This document shows, in pieces, positions 16,880-24,326 of a DNA stretch of 35,473 bases. The notes under the pieces were generated by a model. The model made no database searches. It had not been told where the DNA came from and saw nothing but the letters and a program-made list of their open reading frames with translations. The position numbers and the translations under genes were made by a program. The DNA is from a virus. The number at the start of each line of letters is the position of its first letter. Within the stretch, counting starts at the first letter, position 1. The stretch lies in IMG/VR virus record IMGVR_UViG_3300030102_004019, positions 1 to 35,473 of that record; one strand, written 5' to 3'.

Positions 16880-19267
16880 TTAAGCACCTACTTCTCTTCT
16901 TAGAATACTAAGCCTGTCTTTGTATGTATCTAGCATTTCCTCGGCTTCTTGATTTGTATTTCTTCTAATTGGAACAATTCTAAATCTACCTCTTTCTTGC
17001 ATAGTTACTGTAATATAAATATTAGCATTTTCTAAACTTTCTTCAATTTCATCTGTTGTAATGCTAACAAGGTCTTTAGTCGCAGTAACTCCTCTTCTAC
17101 TTGCAGACAATTTACCATAATTTTTAACATCTATGGGTTCGTCTTTTGCTTGAATTTTTTCTCTAAGGTTCTTAGTATATGATTCTTTTTCCTCTTCTGT
17201 CATAGCAATAGATTCATTAATAGGAACAAATAAAGTTCTTTTAGATGTTTCAAACTTTTTATATTGTTTTTCATCAATAACAACCGGATTCTTCTTTTTA
17301 TTTTTTTCATCAAATTCTTGATTTTCTTCTGTTAAATATTCACCATTAGGAACATATATTGTTCTTTTATTGTATGCTTTTCTAGGTAATATTTGAAATT
17401 CTTCTACTTCTTTGAGGTCAGTTATTCTTAAAGGATAACGCCCCAACGGTCTTCTAAAATGTCTGTCTTTTTGTGCTTTAGGTAATTTAGAATATTCTTC
17501 GGAAGAGATTATTTTACCTGTTTTTATGCTAACATATTGAACTGGGCTACCTTTGATTTCAATAAATCTACCTACTGGGTCGCCTTCTCTAATGAATTTA
17601 CTTGGGTCTGATTTTGTTCGGTATGTAATATATTCTTGTTTTAAGTCCCAAATTGGTTTCTTTTCTGTTAAATAATGAGTTGCATCTTCAGGTGCGTCTT
17701 TAAATCTATATTTACCAGTTGAAACTAATTTATTTTTAGGTTTAATTAATTCTTTTCCTTCCCAAACAGTAAAGGTCGGAACATAATTAGTTTTTTCATC
17801 TTCTGAAAGAGACTGATATTTTTCAATAGAAATTTTATTTTTTGTTTTTAGATGCATAAATGCTTCTTTTTCAATTTCTTGCATTTGTCCAACTGATAAC
17901 TCAGTAGTAATATATTTTCCTTTTTTATTAAGTTTGGTCACTTCCACTTCCTTTTTGAATCCTTTTCTATCCATTTGCTCTGAAAGTTTTGATGTTGGTT
18001 TATATGAATTTTTAATAACTCCCGTTGCAGTAAATGTATAAACTTTGAGTGGGTCTTTTTGATACCTATGAACAAGTTTATTTTCAATCTCTCTTACCTT
18101 TTTAACAAATCGCTCTGCTAAATCATTTGTAAAATTCTTATCATCATCTAAAATGAAGGTTTTAGGAGATGCGTCTTTATCTTTATCTGTTAGGTATGAT
18201 ATATCAGTAATAAACTGAATTAGTTTTCCATCGTATTCATATACTCCTGCATCCTTAAAAAAAGGTTCTCTGTCATCATTTCCAATAAGGGGCGAAATAA
18301 TGTTGAGTGCCTGTGGTGATTCCATTTCTCTACTTTCACCAGCGTTCGCAATTACTTTCAAAGCCTTACCGTTTTTGTCTCTTTTAATATCAACAACTCG
18401 GTATCTAATTGTTTTTCCCAAATCTGAATCTAATTCACTTAAAATATCTTTTGGAATTTTAATTGGGAATTTGTGTTTAATAGCAGGTAATACAGTCTTA
18501 TCAGACTTAGACATGAATCTAGGACTTATTTTAGTTGCTTCTAAAATGTGGTTTTCTTTTGCTTGTTTAATTTCTTTTTCAGTTAATACATTATTTAATT
18601 TAAATTGCTCGTCGGGTTGTATTTTATATCTTCTTGAAGTCAAGTAAATGGCTTCTTCTTTCTCTTTTTTTGTTCTATCGTATTCCTCAAGTCTAAAAGA
18701 AAACTCTAAATTATCATAATAATCGTCTTCATTTATTTTATCGGCAATCATTTCTGAGTAATCAAATTCGGGAATATTACTTTCTTCTTGAAAAGTCATT
18801 GAACTGACTCCTGTGAGCCTGTCCATTTTTTTGAGATTAAACAAATCTTCTAACAAAAAATTTTCAAGAAGGCTAATAATCATTTCATCAGGTTTTCTTT
18901 CGTCCTGATAAAATGAAACAGTTTTCTTTTTTCCTTCTTCATCTTCATCATCAGTGTCCTTTTCTTTACGAACCTTCACTAAAGAAGTTGTAAGTTTCTT
19001 ATACGCTTCTGCGTTTTGAGAAAGACCATCCTTAAGTTTTGTTTTTTCAACCCTCTTAAGAATTTTTTTCATGGTATTGTTAAATAATTCTAAATTTTCT
19101 GGTGTCATTGGAGAATCAACATCTCCTTCTCTCGCCTTGTTAAGACGATTAATAAATAAACTTTCGATTGGAGATTGGATATAATTTAACATATCCTTTT
19201 CAATAGACTTTTCATCTGCTTCATTCGGGAAAGTTTTCCTTCCCGCATCCCAATTGAATGTAATCAT
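16880..19267 (-). CDS. Large charged virion-associated protein with repeated Y-x-x-L motif
   Basis: 795 residues from the ATG at 19267 (AAGGTGA four bases before). Very rich in Lys/Glu/Asp; the first 250 residues are mainly helical. The second half has four imperfect repeats of the type I-x-x-E-x-Y-x-x-L-x-x-x-x-[KR], at about 479-497, 587-607, 663-682 and 712-730, each followed by a strand-forming segment. Similar Y-x-x-L repeats occur in structural proteins of marine phages. No catalytic motif found. It lies between the GTPase cluster and the connector; possibly a head-associated fibre or an ejected protein. Function unknown. Confidence 0.6.
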   Translation of the reverse strand: MITFNWDAGRKTFPNEADEKSIEKDMLNYIQSPIESLFINRLNKAREGDVDSPMTPENLELFNNTMKKILKRVEKTKLKDGLSQNAEAYKKLTTSLVKVRKEKDTDDEDEEGKKKTVSFYQDERKPDEMIISLLENFLLEDLFNLKKMDRLTGVSSMTFQEESNIPEFDYSEMIADKINEDDYYDNLEFSFRLEEYDRTKKEKEEAIYLTSRRYKIQPDEQFKLNNVLTEKEIKQAKENHILEATKISPRFMSKSDKTVLPAIKHKFPIKIPKDILSELDSDLGKTIRYRVVDIKRDKNGKALKVIANAGESREMESPQALNIISPLIGNDDREPFFKDAGVYEYDGKLIQFITDISYLTDKDKDASPKTFILDDDKNFTNDLAERFVKKVREIENKLVHRYQKDPLKVYTFTATGVIKNSYKPTSKLSEQMDRKGFKKEVEVTKLNKKGKYITTELSVGQMQEIEKEAFMHLKTKNKISIEKYQSLSEDEKTNYVPTFTVWEGKELIKPKNKLVSTGKYRFKDAPEDATHYLTEKKPIWDLKQEYITYRTKSDPSKFIREGDPVGRFIEIKGSPVQYVSIKTGKIISSEEYSKLPKAQKDRHFRRPLGRYPLRITDLKEVEEFQILPRKAYNKRTIYVPNGEYLTEENQEFDEKNKKKNPVVIDEKQYKKFETSKRTLFVPINESIAMTEEEKESYTKNLREKIQAKDEPIDVKNYGKLSASRRGVTATKDLVSITTDEIEESLENANIYITVTMQERGRFRIVPIRRNTNQEAEEMLDTYKDRLSILRREVGA

Positions 19268-19277
19268 CAATTCACCT

Positions 19278-19925
19278 TCACATCAACCATTTAGCCCAAG
19301 CCGCACCTTTTTGAATTGCCGCACCTAAATGAAGTCCACTTGAAGGAGGCTCATAACTCATTTGACCTTGAGCATCAATCCAATAAGGACGGCCATATCC
19401 GTCTGTTCCGCTTGGAGGGATAGGGTAGCCTGTTCCGTTGTTCATAGCACCCTGCATTTGCTGGTATTGCTGTGTTTGTCCTGTGATACCTGCAATAGCC
19501 ATCCCTGCCGTTGGTTGTTGCATACCGCCTCCGAAGCCTTGAGATTCAAGGTATTGTTGCTTCGCAAGTTTCCTTTGGTTCACGACTTCTGTATTAATGG
19601 CTGATTGTAAAAGGTTGTTTAGGTCTAGTTCAATCTTTTCTTGACTAATTTTATTAAACTCTTGCAAAGCATCATTATTGATGTTCAAGTTAGAACCAAC
19701 AGTAGTAAAAGACAATTTAGCAAGAAGTTGAGAAACAACCCGATTAACTACATCTTCCATCAGTTGCTCAAGAGCCGCCAAAAATTCTTTTCCATGATAT
19801 TGAAAAAATTCTTCAACATGGTTATCCTGTAAAGAAAGTAAGTTATTTACATTCTTAAATTGTTGGTCATTTTGTGCCTGAACTGCATTTAAAACAGTTC
19901 CATTACTTGTTCCTAAAATCCCCAT
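19278..19925 (-). CDS. Gln-rich protein with amphipathic C-terminus
   Basis: 215 residues. The N-terminal 125 are helical (coiled-coil potential at 35-75 and 88-120). Residues about 130-185 are Gly/Gln/Met/Pro-rich and probably disordered (with repeated QQYQQMQG-type stretches). The last 20 residues (LHLGAAIQKGAAWAKWLM) could form a membrane-active amphipathic helix. Strong GGAGG site. No family recognised. Its place next to the membrane/GTPase genes suggests a role with them or in DNA ejection. Confidence 0.55.
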   Translation of the reverse strand: MGILGTSNGTVLNAVQAQNDQQFKNVNNLLSLQDNHVEEFFQYHGKEFLAALEQLMEDVVNRVVSQLLAKLSFTTVGSNLNINNDALQEFNKISQEKIELDLNNLLQSAINTEVVNQRKLAKQQYLESQGFGGGMQQPTAGMAIAGITGQTQQYQQMQGAMNNGTGYPIPPSGTDGYGRPYWIDAQGQMSYEPPSSGLHLGAAIQKGAAWAKWLM

Positions 19926-19927
19926 AT

Positions 19928-20578
19928 CTATTCCTCCTTCTCCTCAATAGTTTCAATTTTGTTATTCATCAAAAGATAATTAATTCTTTCAGTCATTAAA
20001 GTAATTCTAGTCATTAATTCTAGCACTTCTTCATTGGCCTTCTTGGTATCTGCTACGGCGGGTGGGGTTATAAACCAACCTGCTGATGTAAGAGACATAA
20101 CATCTTTTTTGGACAGTGTTTCAAGAGGGCCAGACTTAATTACCTTTGGAACCTTTGGAACAAATCTTTTAAATTCTAAACCATGTTTTTCTGCTAATAC
20201 CTGTTGTTGAAGCATTTCTAATTGCATATACATAGCAGAATGTTTAGGACAGTATGTTCCCATCAACGGTCTTCCTTTCACAACTTTATCTAAAGGCATT
20301 GGTGGTCTTAAATAATCTCCCGATTCCCAAATATGATGAAATCCACAAACAACGCAACGGTCTTTCAAATTAAATTTCTTACCGTATTTAATTCCCAAAA
20401 ACTTCTTAGGTTCTGCTTTTAGAACAGTAGTGAGTTCCTTTAATTGTTTTTTTGGTGTAGCAGTTAAAAATTTATATTCCATTACTGCTCCACTTGCTCT
20501 TGCTTGTTGAATAGGATTCAAGGCAGGATTAAACTGCGGTGGTGCATTTTGTCCAATTAAGTTCGGTTGTTGAAACAT
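19928..20578 (-). CDS. Zinc-binding protein next to the GTPase
   Basis: 216 residues from the ATG at 20578, eight bases after the GTPase stop; a longer reading would run into the GTPase gene. A zinc site is visible: C75-x2-C78, then HH at 81-82, and C110-x2-H113. The first 40 residues are Pro/Gln/Asn-rich. The C-terminus is a helix rich in Met/Leu/Glu (about 180-216). No family recognised; a structural or adaptor protein working with the GTPase is a guess from order. Confidence 0.55.
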   Translation of the reverse strand: MFQQPNLIGQNAPPQFNPALNPIQQARASGAVMEYKFLTATPKKQLKELTTVLKAEPKKFLGIKYGKKFNLKDRCVVCGFHHIWESGDYLRPPMPLDKVVKGRPLMGTYCPKHSAMYMQLEMLQQQVLAEKHGLEFKRFVPKVPKVIKSGPLETLSKKDVMSLTSAGWFITPPAVADTKKANEEVLELMTRITLMTERINYLLMNNKIETIEEKEE

Positions 20579-20583
20579 AATAA

Positions 20584-21252
20584 TCAATAGTCCTTTATCA
20601 TTGTTGTGATTCCTAAATATACCATTTCGGGGTCTGACTTGGCTGATACAATATATTTGAAACACGGTATTCCTTTATCATTTAACTTTCTCATACCGTA
20701 TTTGAATGGTTCAAATATTTCATGTTTATCTATGGATTTTCCTTCTTCTAATGGATATTTTTTTCCCCATATATCATATTTATTTGCCCAAATTCCTACG
20801 GCCATTGGATAATCTGAGTCTCTTTTCTTTTTTCCGTTTGACCAAGTATTTGAAATAATTGTATCAACTAAAAATTTCCATGCTAATTGATGGTCTAAGT
20901 TTGCTTCACTGTCTAAATGTCGGTGGTCAATCATAAATATAACATACTTAACTCTTCTATTTTGCATATCTTTTTCCCATTCTTTCCAGTAAATTGCTTC
21001 TCCACCAATATCTGCACTTCTTATTGTATGTGAATTTCCATCAATTTTAATATTCTTTCTTGATGCTCTATGTCTTCCTACTGTTCTTTGGTTTATTTGT
21101 GGAACTTCTCCTCTTGTTCTTAACTGATGGCTTAGTGTTGTTTTGCCGACCATTGTTGCTCCATAGACTCCGAAATTAATTGCGTGAACCTTTTTGTAGA
21201 ATCCTATAATTGCTTCACCGACTAGAATAGCAAAGCCTGTCATTAATGACAT
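20584..21252 (-). CDS. Membrane-anchored Arf/Ras-like small GTPase
   Basis: 222 residues. All guanine-nucleotide motifs can be seen: G1 GATMVGKT (31-38), a candidate G2 Thr (T57), G3 DIGG (81-84), G4 NKYD (157-160) and G5 SAK (203-205). The DxGG form is that of Arf and SRP-receptor-beta-type GTPases. The residue after DIGG is Glu85 instead of the usual catalytic Gln, which suggests slow or partner-assisted hydrolysis. Residues 1-20 form a hydrophobic helix ending KK, so it is probably membrane-attached, with the nucleotide domain in the cytoplasm (or inside the virion). The ATG at 21252 shares one base with the stop of the preceding membrane-protein gene (TAATG). A GTPase of this kind among head-tail genes is highly unusual. 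Confidence 0.85.
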   Translation of the reverse strand: MSLMTGFAILVGEAIIGFYKKVHAINFGVYGATMVGKTTLSHQLRTRGEVPQINQRTVGRHRASRKNIKIDGNSHTIRSADIGGEAIYWKEWEKDMQNRRVKYVIFMIDHRHLDSEANLDHQLAWKFLVDTIISNTWSNGKKKRDSDYPMAVGIWANKYDIWGKKYPLEEGKSIDKHEIFEPFKYGMRKLNDKGIPCFKYIVSAKSDPEMVYLGITTMIKDY

Positions 21253-21470
21253 TAATGCCCCCACCCGTTTAACAAAGTGTCAAACAGAAAACCCATGATG
21301 TTAATATCAAAAACACCAAGAATGTTTCCAACAAGGAAACCTGCGAGTCCCGCACAAGAACCCCAAAACCACGCTCGCATTTTCAAGAAGAAAATGTCAG
21401 CAGAATGCGCTCTTTGTTGATTATAAGCGTAGTCCGAATCGGAAAAGCCCATTAAGTCGCCAAAGACCAT
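21252..21470 (-). CDS. Small membrane protein coupled to the GTPase gene
   Basis: 72 residues. A soluble, Asp/Tyr-rich N-terminus (1-30) is followed by a hydrophobic segment (about 33-53, with Gly-rich small-xxx-small spacing) and a second hydrophobic stretch (about 55-68). Strong GAGGTGGTTAA-ATG site; overlaps the GTPase start by one base. Likely inserted in the host membrane or in a virion-associated membrane patch. No family recognised. Confidence 0.65.
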   Translation of the reverse strand: MVFGDLMGFSDSDYAYNQQRAHSADIFFLKMRAWFWGSCAGLAGFLVGNILGVFDINIMGFLFDTLLNGWGH

Positions 21471-21479
21471 TTAACCACC

Positions 21480-21866
21480 TCATTGTAGTGTGGCTAAAAA
21501 TTCACTTCCGATAGTATTCTCTTCTGTTTCAGGTTGCGTATAAAAAGGAACATTACCACCAAATTGTCTTGCGCTTTCTCGCATCTTTTGGCGTTGTTGT
21601 TCATCTCTAGCCTTTCTTTCCCAATAAGCAGCAATTTTCCTATCAAGTAGCCACATCTCAATTTTATCATTGAGAGCCAAGTCAAACAACGCTTTAACAA
21701 CCATGATTGCTCCAATTGTTCCTAAACCAAATAAAAACGAATGAGCAATTGGCCCGTATGGGAAAGTTAATCCAATCATAGCATAGACGAAAACATTTGC
21801 TCCACTTAAAGTCCCGACAAATAAAATTGTCATAACTAATCTGGTATCTGCATTTAAAGCCGCCAT
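21480..21866 (-). CDS. Two-span membrane protein
   Basis: 128 residues with two predicted membrane spans (about 10-34 and 42-64). An amphipathic, Arg/Lys/Glu-rich helix follows (about 68-100, with RKARDEQQRQKMRE), then a disordered acidic tail. GAGGTGATTTT-ATG start. Holin-like in size and shape, but its position among head genes and next to the GTPase argues as well for a structural or membrane-remodelling role. A same-length reading in another frame (21494-21715) is a shadow. Confidence 0.65.
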   Translation of the reverse strand: MAALNADTRLVMTILFVGTLSGANVFVYAMIGLTFPYGPIAHSFLFGLGTIGAIMVVKALFDLALNDKIEMWLLDRKIAAYWERKARDEQQRQKMRESARQFGGNVPFYTQPETEENTIGSEFLATLQ

Positions 21867-21875
21867 AAAATCACC

Positions 21876-22199
21876 TCAAGCAAATTCAACGGAAACTGCC
21901 GCACCTTCTCCTGTTCCAGAAGAAATACTCAAATATAGTCCATTTACAGCCAAAACACCATGCATGTCAAATTCAAACAGAGGTGGATTTGCGCCAGTAG
22001 TTGCGGGGTCTGCGGGGTCAGGTCTAGCCAAAATCATTCTCGCTAATTCTAAACCGCTTGCCGCAGAAGCATTATCAAAGACCTTAATTGTTGTTGGCTT
22101 GCTTCCTGTCAAAACAGCATGAATTGAAACCAACTTACATTGTCCAGCATTAATTGCTGTTGATGATGTTTTTACTCCGCTACTTCTACAACTCGCCAT
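21876..22199 (-). CDS. Small beta-type virion protein
   Basis: 107 residues, Ala/Ser/Gly-rich, with the pattern of a small beta-sandwich: an N-terminal strand block (CKLVSIHAVLTG), a middle TIKVFDNASAASGLEL, then FEFDMHGVLAVNGLYLSIS. Short proteins with a KVFDN ... GLYL pattern are common among marine phage structural genes. First gene after the hairpin at 22218-22249. Candidate capsid decoration protein or fibre base; not proven. Confidence 0.5.
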   Translation of the reverse strand: MASCRSSGVKTSSTAINAGQCKLVSIHAVLTGSKPTTIKVFDNASAASGLELARMILARPDPADPATTGANPPLFEFDMHGVLAVNGLYLSISSGTGEGAAVSVEFA

Positions 22200-22217
22200 G
22201 ATAACACCTCGTTCAAT

Positions 22218-22249
22218 ACACCGTTATGGGTTGCCCCATATAACGGTGT
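22218..22249 (-). other. Strong hairpin between head and membrane/GTPase gene groups
   Basis: The 13 bases ACACCGTTATGGG (22218-22230) pair with CCCATATAACGGTGT (22235-22249) apart from a 2-base bulge; the loop is four bases. It starts three bases after the stop at 22253-22255. No T-run follows on either strand, so it is not a classic terminator. It may be an RNA-processing or mRNA-stabilising element, or a partial terminator lowering expression of downstream genes relative to the capsid genes. Confidence 0.7.
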
Positions 22250-22252
22250 CGC

Positions 22253-22579
22253 TCACTCTTCGGTTAAAGAAGACTTTTTGGCTTTAGTAGCCGTTGTTTT
22301 CTTCTTTGTTCCTTTCTTTGGAAGAAACCTTGTAGCCAACTCATTATGGGTTTTAATTTCTTGGCCGATTTCAAGAGAGATAGCAGGGAAAAATTCAGGG
22401 TCAATAGCCATCATTTCCTTTCTATCATCTTCTTGAAATGTAATTTCAAGGTTAGAATCGCTTAAACGAAGAAGGGCCGCCATTACTGGTAATTCAATAG
22501 GAGACTCCCTAGTGAGTTTTTGGCCGTGAATAATAAATGGTTGAAAACCACCACTATCCGAAACTTCAACTTTAACCAA
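22253..22579 (-). CDS. Small head-region protein with lysine-rich tail
   Basis: 108 residues from a TTG at 22579. The reading frame stays open to 22741 but that part overlaps the upstream gene. The GAGGTG six bases before the TTG fixes the start. A compact beta/helix N-terminal part (VKVEVSDSGGFQPFIIHGQK) leads to a disordered Lys/Thr-rich C-terminus (KKGTKKKTTATKAKK). Follows the capsid and decoration genes, so probably a minor head protein; the basic tail could touch DNA. Family unknown. Confidence 0.55.
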   Translation of the reverse strand: MVKVEVSDSGGFQPFIIHGQKLTRESPIELPVMAALLRLSDSNLEITFQEDDRKEMMAIDPEFFPAISLEIGQEIKTHNELATRFLPKKGTKKKTTATKAKKSSLTEE

Positions 22580-22589
22580 AGGAAACACC

Positions 22590-22955
22590 TCAAAGGTTGC
22601 CGAAAACACGCAATCTAAATTGCATTCCCGAATGTGTTCCGCCATCAGCAACTTCCGCAGGAGTAGCCTGTAAAGCATCAATGATGAACAGCGTAAATGA
22701 ATCTGCGCTAGTATAACTTCCATCTGTTCCAGAGATAGCAAAGGTTGGATAAAACTTTACATTACTTGTTCCTGTATGAGAAACAGCAGTAATAGTTGAT
22801 AATCCAAAATTGCTAGCACTAAGAACAACACCCGAAGCATCATAGGTTGAAACATCAAGGAGAGCATCAACCATGTATTCATCGCCATTTACTCTCGGTT
22901 TTGTATAACCTTTGTGGTCTGGTAAGAGACTCACAGTAAAAACTTCTTCTGTCAT
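22590..22955 (-). CDS. Candidate capsid decoration protein
   Basis: 121 residues, beta-rich, Ser/Thr/Gly-rich, immediately downstream of the major capsid gene with a strong GAGGTGATTTAG-ATG site. Strand pattern across about 35-100, with FRLRVFGNL at the end. Genes in this position usually encode head decoration or stabilising proteins. No family recognised from sequence. Confidence 0.5.
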   Translation of the reverse strand: MTEEVFTVSLLPDHKGYTKPRVNGDEYMVDALLDVSTYDASGVVLSASNFGLSTITAVSHTGTSNVKFYPTFAISGTDGSYTSADSFTLFIIDALQATPAEVADGGTHSGMQFRLRVFGNL

Positions 22956-22965
22956 CTAAATCACC

Positions 22966-24315
22966 TCAAAGAAGGTTAGTAATCTTTCCTTGGCCCTTGA
23001 AGTAAGAACAGCCCATTTCACCAATTGTTCGGTAAAGAGCCTTGTTTCCAAGACGGCCAACACCGAATGGGTTTCCATTGGAAATACCATCCTCAAAGTA
23101 TTGAGTTGGCTTCATAACCGACAACCAAAGGTGGTCAGTGTCAAGAAGCAACATATCGCTGATACAGGAAGTATTTGCACCCGTTGAAGGCATAGCGGCA
23201 ACAGGAATCAAAGGAATGTCGTAGTAAGTAGAAACACGGAAACCGACTTCTGCACCCTTAACACCACGAACACCGTTCACAGTTGGAACAATTTCCTTTC
23301 TGTCCATGAATCGCTCTTGAGCCTGAAGCAAGTCAGAAAGCGTTTGAAGCGTATCATATCCAGTAAGAATGACCTTTGGCGAACCACCAGCAATTCTCAA
23401 ATCACGGAGCATGGAGTTAAGCACAGTCAAAGTAAATTGACGAGCATTTCCACTAGCATAGCCAGCACCGAAAGAAACAGCAGAATCAAGGAAAGAAGCG
23501 GCATCACGGTTTGTTCCGTAAATATGGCTAATTTCATCAGTAGTTGCCGAAGAAATCAAAACGGTTCCAGAAGCCATAGCATCCAATTCTGCCTTAGAAG
23601 AAATAATCTTGTAAAGAGAAGTGTAGTTGCGCTCAATGGTAGCAATTTGGTTGGTAGCATTCAAATCGTAGTTTTCAAGAGGCATAACGAGCATAGCATT
23701 CTGCACTTCAGAATGGTGCTTACCCATGTCTTCTCTCAATTGAGCACGAATATCACCGATACCATCATCAATAGCCGCCATTTCCATAGCAAGTTCCGAG
23801 AACTCAAATTGATGAGCAATAATCTTAGGACTCGTAAAGAGTTGGGTGTAAGTTGGAGCAATTGAAGCCAAACCGTCTTGATGGGTGTCTAAAGCCGCAT
23901 TTTCGGGAACACCACCGATAAGGTCAGGACGCAAAGCCGCCGCACCAATGTTAGCCGCACTACCAGCGATATTAACGCCAGTCAAATCAAGGAAATTACC
24001 GCTACCACCAGCAGGTCGCTCCTTTAGGACTCTCCAACCGCTTGAAGTGTAAGGTCGCTTTGAAATAACCGAAAGTGCGTTGCATTCACGGTTTAACATA
24101 GACCAGACCTTTTGGCCGTAGATTTTGTTATAAAGAGCAGTAGTGTCGGAAATAGCACTAAAGCCATTTGCGGCGGTTCCTGCAACATCATGTCCAGCAT
24201 GAATACCAGCAACACCACCTGCTTGCTTAAGCAATTGGTTGTTAAGGCCAGTATGACCAGTCAATCCGTAAGTCTGTCTTTCTAAGTCTGCAATTGTGTT
24301 AATATATCCTGTCAT
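22966..24315 (-). CDS. Major capsid protein, HK97 fold
   Basis: 449 residues, directly after the protease-scaffold gene. A short N-arm (1-30) is followed by a flexible Gly/Ala-rich part (30-60). The central region fits the HK97 fold: long helix around 170-205 (FEFSELAMEMAAIDDGIGDI), A-domain strands near the C-terminus (VGFRVSTYYDIPLIPVAAM, DMLLLDTDHLWLSVMKPTQYFE). Codons here are visibly richer in C/G than in neighbouring genes, as expected for the most highly translated gene. Strong GAGGTGATTTACC-ATG site. Confidence 0.85.
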   Translation of the reverse strand: MTGYINTIADLERQTYGLTGHTGLNNQLLKQAGGVAGIHAGHDVAGTAANGFSAISDTTALYNKIYGQKVWSMLNRECNALSVISKRPYTSSGWRVLKERPAGGSGNFLDLTGVNIAGSAANIGAAALRPDLIGGVPENAALDTHQDGLASIAPTYTQLFTSPKIIAHQFEFSELAMEMAAIDDGIGDIRAQLREDMGKHHSEVQNAMLVMPLENYDLNATNQIATIERNYTSLYKIISSKAELDAMASGTVLISSATTDEISHIYGTNRDAASFLDSAVSFGAGYASGNARQFTLTVLNSMLRDLRIAGGSPKVILTGYDTLQTLSDLLQAQERFMDRKEIVPTVNGVRGVKGAEVGFRVSTYYDIPLIPVAAMPSTGANTSCISDMLLLDTDHLWLSVMKPTQYFEDGISNGNPFGVGRLGNKALYRTIGEMGCSYFKGQGKITNLL

Positions 24316-24326
24316 GGTAAATCACC

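Noticed and set aside
21480-21866. Holin as the function of the two-span membrane protein
   Set aside because: Size and topology allow it, but there is no lysis enzyme nearby and the gene sits among head and GTPase genes, so the call was left open.
22580-22741. N-terminal extension of the 22253 gene
   Set aside because: It overlaps the upstream gene fully, and a good ribosome binding site precedes the internal TTG at 22579.
23317-23865. Plus-strand open frame of 182 codons
   Set aside because: Lies wholly antisense to the major capsid gene; no site, no recognisable sequence; open only because of the capsid gene's codon use.
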